Both the position numbers and the translations under genes were made by a program. The notes beneath the pieces were generated by a model that worked only from the letters and a program-made list of their open reading frames with translations, searched no databases and was not told the DNA's origin. A stretch of DNA of 64,000 nucleotides. Source: Bacteroidota bacterium (lineage in GTDB: Bacteria; Bacteroidota; Bacteroidia; Bacteroidales; F082). The stretch lies in assembly GCA_016715945.1 (NCBI GenBank), contig JADJXJ010000001.1, positions 1,302,001 to 1,366,000 of the forward strand. Reading direction: 5' to 3'. This document shows positions 61,854 to 64,000 of the stretch, one piece after another; the stretch's first letter is position 1, and every line of letters starts with the position of its first letter.

Positions 61854-62678
61854 ATGAAGTACAGAGCAATCACAATCATGGCGCTTTTCATGGCGCTTGC
61901 AAGCACCTTCACTGCATGTAAGAAGGACGACCCGGCCAATCCGGCCACCATGCTGGAGCTCACCCTGTCGGACGACAACAAGACTGCAACCCTGGTGTTT
62001 TCTGAGGGTGTGTACGGCAAAGCCGACAAAACCGGTGCACTCGACGGGAACTCGTTCAACGTTACGATGAGCGGTGGTACAGCCACAGCCGGCAACTTTA
62101 CTGTGTCGCACACCCCCGGCGCCAGCACTGTTACCTTTACTTTCACCTTTGGCGGAGTTGCCAACGGACAGGAAGTGATCACCATTGCACCCAAAACAGC
62201 CACATCCATCTACAACGCTGCCGGTGCCGCCACCCCAGTCTCCGAATCGAAAAGCGTGAACCTGCGCGAACTAGGCCTCATCGGACGCTGGTACTCCTCA
62301 CGTGCCAATGTAGCCCCTATCCTGATTCAGCTTGGCATCGACTCGATCTATGCCGAGTTTCGTGCCAACAACACCTACACTGTTGAGTCGTTTGCAGGCG
62401 GCGCCAAAACCACCCTCACCGGCACGTTCACCCAAACCAAAACGACTACCAACGACATCTGGACCATTGTGGTGAACCAGTCGCAGCCTACCGCACTGAA
62501 GTCGGAAGGCATCTTCAAGATTTTTGCCGGCTCACCTGTAACCATGAAGTATGAAATTGCCCAGACAGAGCCGCAGATACCCGGCGTGACCCCACCCACC
62601 CCTGCCGGCGGAATTGGCAGCACCAGCGGAGGCGCCTTCGGCATGCTCAACGTACAAACCTATATCCGGATGGATTAA
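61854..62678 (+). CDS. Lipoprotein of unknown function
   Basis: 274 aa. Lipoprotein signal with lipobox ending at Cys22 (LASTFTAC), followed by KKDDP. The mature part is beta-rich: an Ig-like domain (MLELTLSDDNKTATLVFSEGVYGK ... GEVI-like VITIAP) and a second lipocalin-like/beta half (LIGRWYSSRANVAPILIQLG...). The family is not recognised with certainty. Eighteen nt after the ligase stop, so possibly part of the same transcription unit. Surface or inner-leaflet location cannot be told. Confidence 0.75.
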   Translation: MKYRAITIMALFMALASTFTACKKDDPANPATMLELTLSDDNKTATLVFSEGVYGKADKTGALDGNSFNVTMSGGTATAGNFTVSHTPGASTVTFTFTFGGVANGQEVITIAPKTATSIYNAAGAATPVSESKSVNLRELGLIGRWYSSRANVAPILIQLGIDSIYAEFRANNTYTVESFAGGAKTTLTGTFTQTKTTTNDIWTIVVNQSQPTALKSEGIFKIFAGSPVTMKYEIAQTEPQIPGVTPPTPAGGIGSTSGGAFGMLNVQTYIRMD

Positions 62679-62717
62679 TCCACGCAACCTCTCCAAGGGG
62701 ATACTCCTGAAACAGCT

Positions 62718-62750
62718 CCGGGACGGTCGGATGGCCGTCCCGGCTGATTT
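62718..62750 (+). terminator. Terminator-like hairpin after the lipoprotein
   Basis: CCGGGACGG (62718-62726) / CCGTCCCGG (62735-62743), 8-nt loop, followed by CTGATTTT. A perfect 9-bp GC-rich stem with a weak T-tail. Confidence 0.65.
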
Positions 62751-62784
62751 TCAAACTATTGAGCTACAAACCAAATAAGATGAA

Positions 62785-64000
62785 ATGAAACAGACACTCA
62801 CCCTTTTAAGTATGCTGCTGCTGGTTTCTGCTGTCAGCGCACAAAACCCGGGGGTACAATATTTTCGGGAAGCAGTGCCCGAAAAGGCCAACAAGGAATT
62901 TCAGTTTCTGGCGTTCTTTATCAATCAGGGGGTGGCTTCGAACTTTTATCCGCAAAACGAGTTTCTGCGCGGACAGGTAATCGGAAGGCTTTTCGGCGCC
63001 AACAGCACAACCACCTCCGACACTGCCAAAGCTTTATATATTGAGCAACGCATCATCCCGTTTTTCATTTACCAGCCCCATCTGTTTGATGGCAAGGCCA
63101 TTTTGCGGGCCTCGCTCGAAATCGACTGGACTTATGGTGATGCTTCCTATGGCGTTGGTGGCAACCTGGGCGCAGCGCTTTCGGCCGACCAGGTGAACAT
63201 ACAGACCCAAAACATTGAGCTTGAGCTCATCCCTAAAACCGGGTGGGCCATCAACCTGGGCTTGCAACGCATGTTCGACACCCCGTTCAATCCCTACAGG
63301 ACGCTATTTGACAAAATGACCAACAGCGCCTACCGGCTCGCCTATTATGGCACCGACGCTGCCGGCATCACTGTGCGTCACGATCGTGATTTCGGGCGTT
63401 ACAAGTGGGGGTTCTACAAATACTACGAAAACGACGTGTTTCGCGACGACGATGTGAACATGTTCGAGTTTATGGCCGACCGCAGCCTGAACCCCCTCTG
63501 GAAACTTGGTGTTTCGGCCAATTATGTGCGCGACCGCGCATCGGGCAAAGGCGGGGTTTCGATCCTCGGACAAGGCCTCAACTCGCTGCTGGCCGACCAC
63601 AACGGCACCTTTAAATTCAAATTCGGGCCGGTGCCCTACAAAGCCGACATTGTCTGGCTGGGCACCTACTTCAGCCGCAACCTCGACCTGATGGCCGACC
63701 GCGTTTCGCTCAGCGGATTTTTCAATTACAACCTCGGTCAGGCCAGGGTGCTCACAACCGGACAATGGGAAAAAGGTGCCGACATAGGCGGATTTGGCGC
63801 CAACCTGAAAGGATTGTACCGTTATGGCCAAACCCCTGACGACCACGTGAAACTCGACCTGATTTACACCAGCGGCGACAAAGACGGGCTGGACGACAAA
63901 AAATACAGCGGCGTGCTAACCGCAAACACCTGGGGTGGCCCGGGTGCGATCTTCATCAGCAGCGGCGCCTACATCCTGATGCCGCACGGCAATGTGGTGA
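62785..64000 (+). CDS. Envelope protein with beta-barrel-like sequence, 3' end outside window
   Basis: 405 codons are visible; the frame is open at the end. Signal peptide from ATG 62785 (KQTLTLLSMLLLVSAVSAQ). Alternating aromatic strands (ILRASLEIDWTYGDASYGVGGNLGAAL; YKWGFYKYYENDVFRDDDVNMFEFMADR; YKADIVWLGTYFSRNLDLMADRVSLSGFFNYNLGQARV) suggest an outer-membrane porin-like barrel. I do not recognise the family. Located directly after the lipoprotein and probably co-expressed with it; it may supply the symporter with substrate (inference). Confidence 0.7.
   Translation, partial: MKQTLTLLSMLLLVSAVSAQNPGVQYFREAVPEKANKEFQFLAFFINQGVASNFYPQNEFLRGQVIGRLFGANSTTTSDTAKALYIEQRIIPFFIYQPHLFDGKAILRASLEIDWTYGDASYGVGGNLGAALSADQVNIQTQNIELELIPKTGWAINLGLQRMFDTPFNPYRTLFDKMTNSAYRLAYYGTDAAGITVRHDRDFGRYKWGFYKYYENDVFRDDDVNMFEFMADRSLNPLWKLGVSANYVRDRASGKGGVSILGQGLNSLLADHNGTFKFKFGPVPYKADIVWLGTYFSRNLDLMADRVSLSGFFNYNLGQARVLTTGQWEKGADIGGFGANLKGLYRYGQTPDDHVKLDLIYTSGDKDGLDDKKYSGVLTANTWGGPGAIFISSGAYILMPHGNVV

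Noticed and set aside
1..64000. CRISPR arrays, tRNA or rRNA genes
   Set aside because: No regularly spaced short repeats and no cloverleaf or rRNA-like sequence noticed on either strand.

Overview
The window is chromosomal DNA of a member of the Bacteroidota, most likely a Bacteroidales/Marinilabiliales-type organism. The evidence is a type IX secretion C-terminal sorting domain (52325-54772), a SusC-like TonB receptor with a carboxypeptidase-regulatory-like N-terminus (48414-50939), a DUF5686 protein, a two-component-propeller/triple-tyrosine regulator, the yicC-gmk-nadD gene order, weak or absent Shine-Dalgarno sequences, and many copies of the Bacteroidota -7 box TAnnTTTG 20-40 nt upstream of start codons. 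Two promoters (43098-43128 and 44585-44616) match the full TTTG-N19/20-TAnnTTTG consensus. No rRNA, tRNA or CRISPR array was recognised.

Layout. 1-5276: a secreted papain-like peptidase (cut by the window edge), a DUF5686 outer-membrane protein and an IS4/DUF4372 transposase remnant. 5340-7806: an AT-rich accessory patch in which an IS630-family element appears to split a putative nuclease gene; the patch lies between two diverged ~55-bp direct repeats. 7822-12290: a photolyase/cryptochrome locus (photolyase, DUF2256 zinc ribbon, COG3046 photolyase-like gene, and a divergent DASH cryptochrome). 12352-20548: a 34-aa membrane peptide, a receiver-PEP-synthase-like protein, and a two-gene signalling unit (hybrid kinase plus propeller/HTH regulator). 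20645-33088: housekeeping genes (xseAB, D-amino-acid PLP enzyme, M16 peptidase, O-methyltransferase, hpt, a double-length adenylate kinase, obg, PAP2 phosphatase, SAM hydrolase-like protein, phoH, purC).

33275-38330 is the most unusual part: AT-rich, all intact genes on the minus strand (DUF389 membrane protein, GmrSD-like DUF262/DUF1524 nuclease, DUF3267 putative metallopeptidase), separated by ~130-bp imperfect palindromes with GTTAGCGG / CCGTATAAC-type ends. These look like integron attC sites, and the stretch reads as an integrase-less cassette array. One attC-like site has been interrupted by an internally deleted IS1182-family element.

38806-51373 returns to core genes (SirB1-like, nadD, an MDR oxidoreductase, gmk, yicC, TPR protein, phospholipase-D-family protein, ornithine aminotransferase, a decayed outer-membrane protein gene, superoxide dismutase, TonB receptor, rpmB). 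51582-55534 holds a SlyD-type FKBP with a metal-binding tail, a type IX-secreted protein with two almost identical ~200-residue modules, and a small beta-barrel protein. 55816-61835 is a tight five-gene operon (thiolase, SDR reductase, KASIII-like enzyme without the usual His/Asn, sodium:solute symporter, acyl-CoA ligase) that probably takes up, activates and processes a carboxylic acid. It is followed by a lipoprotein and a partial envelope protein that runs off the end.
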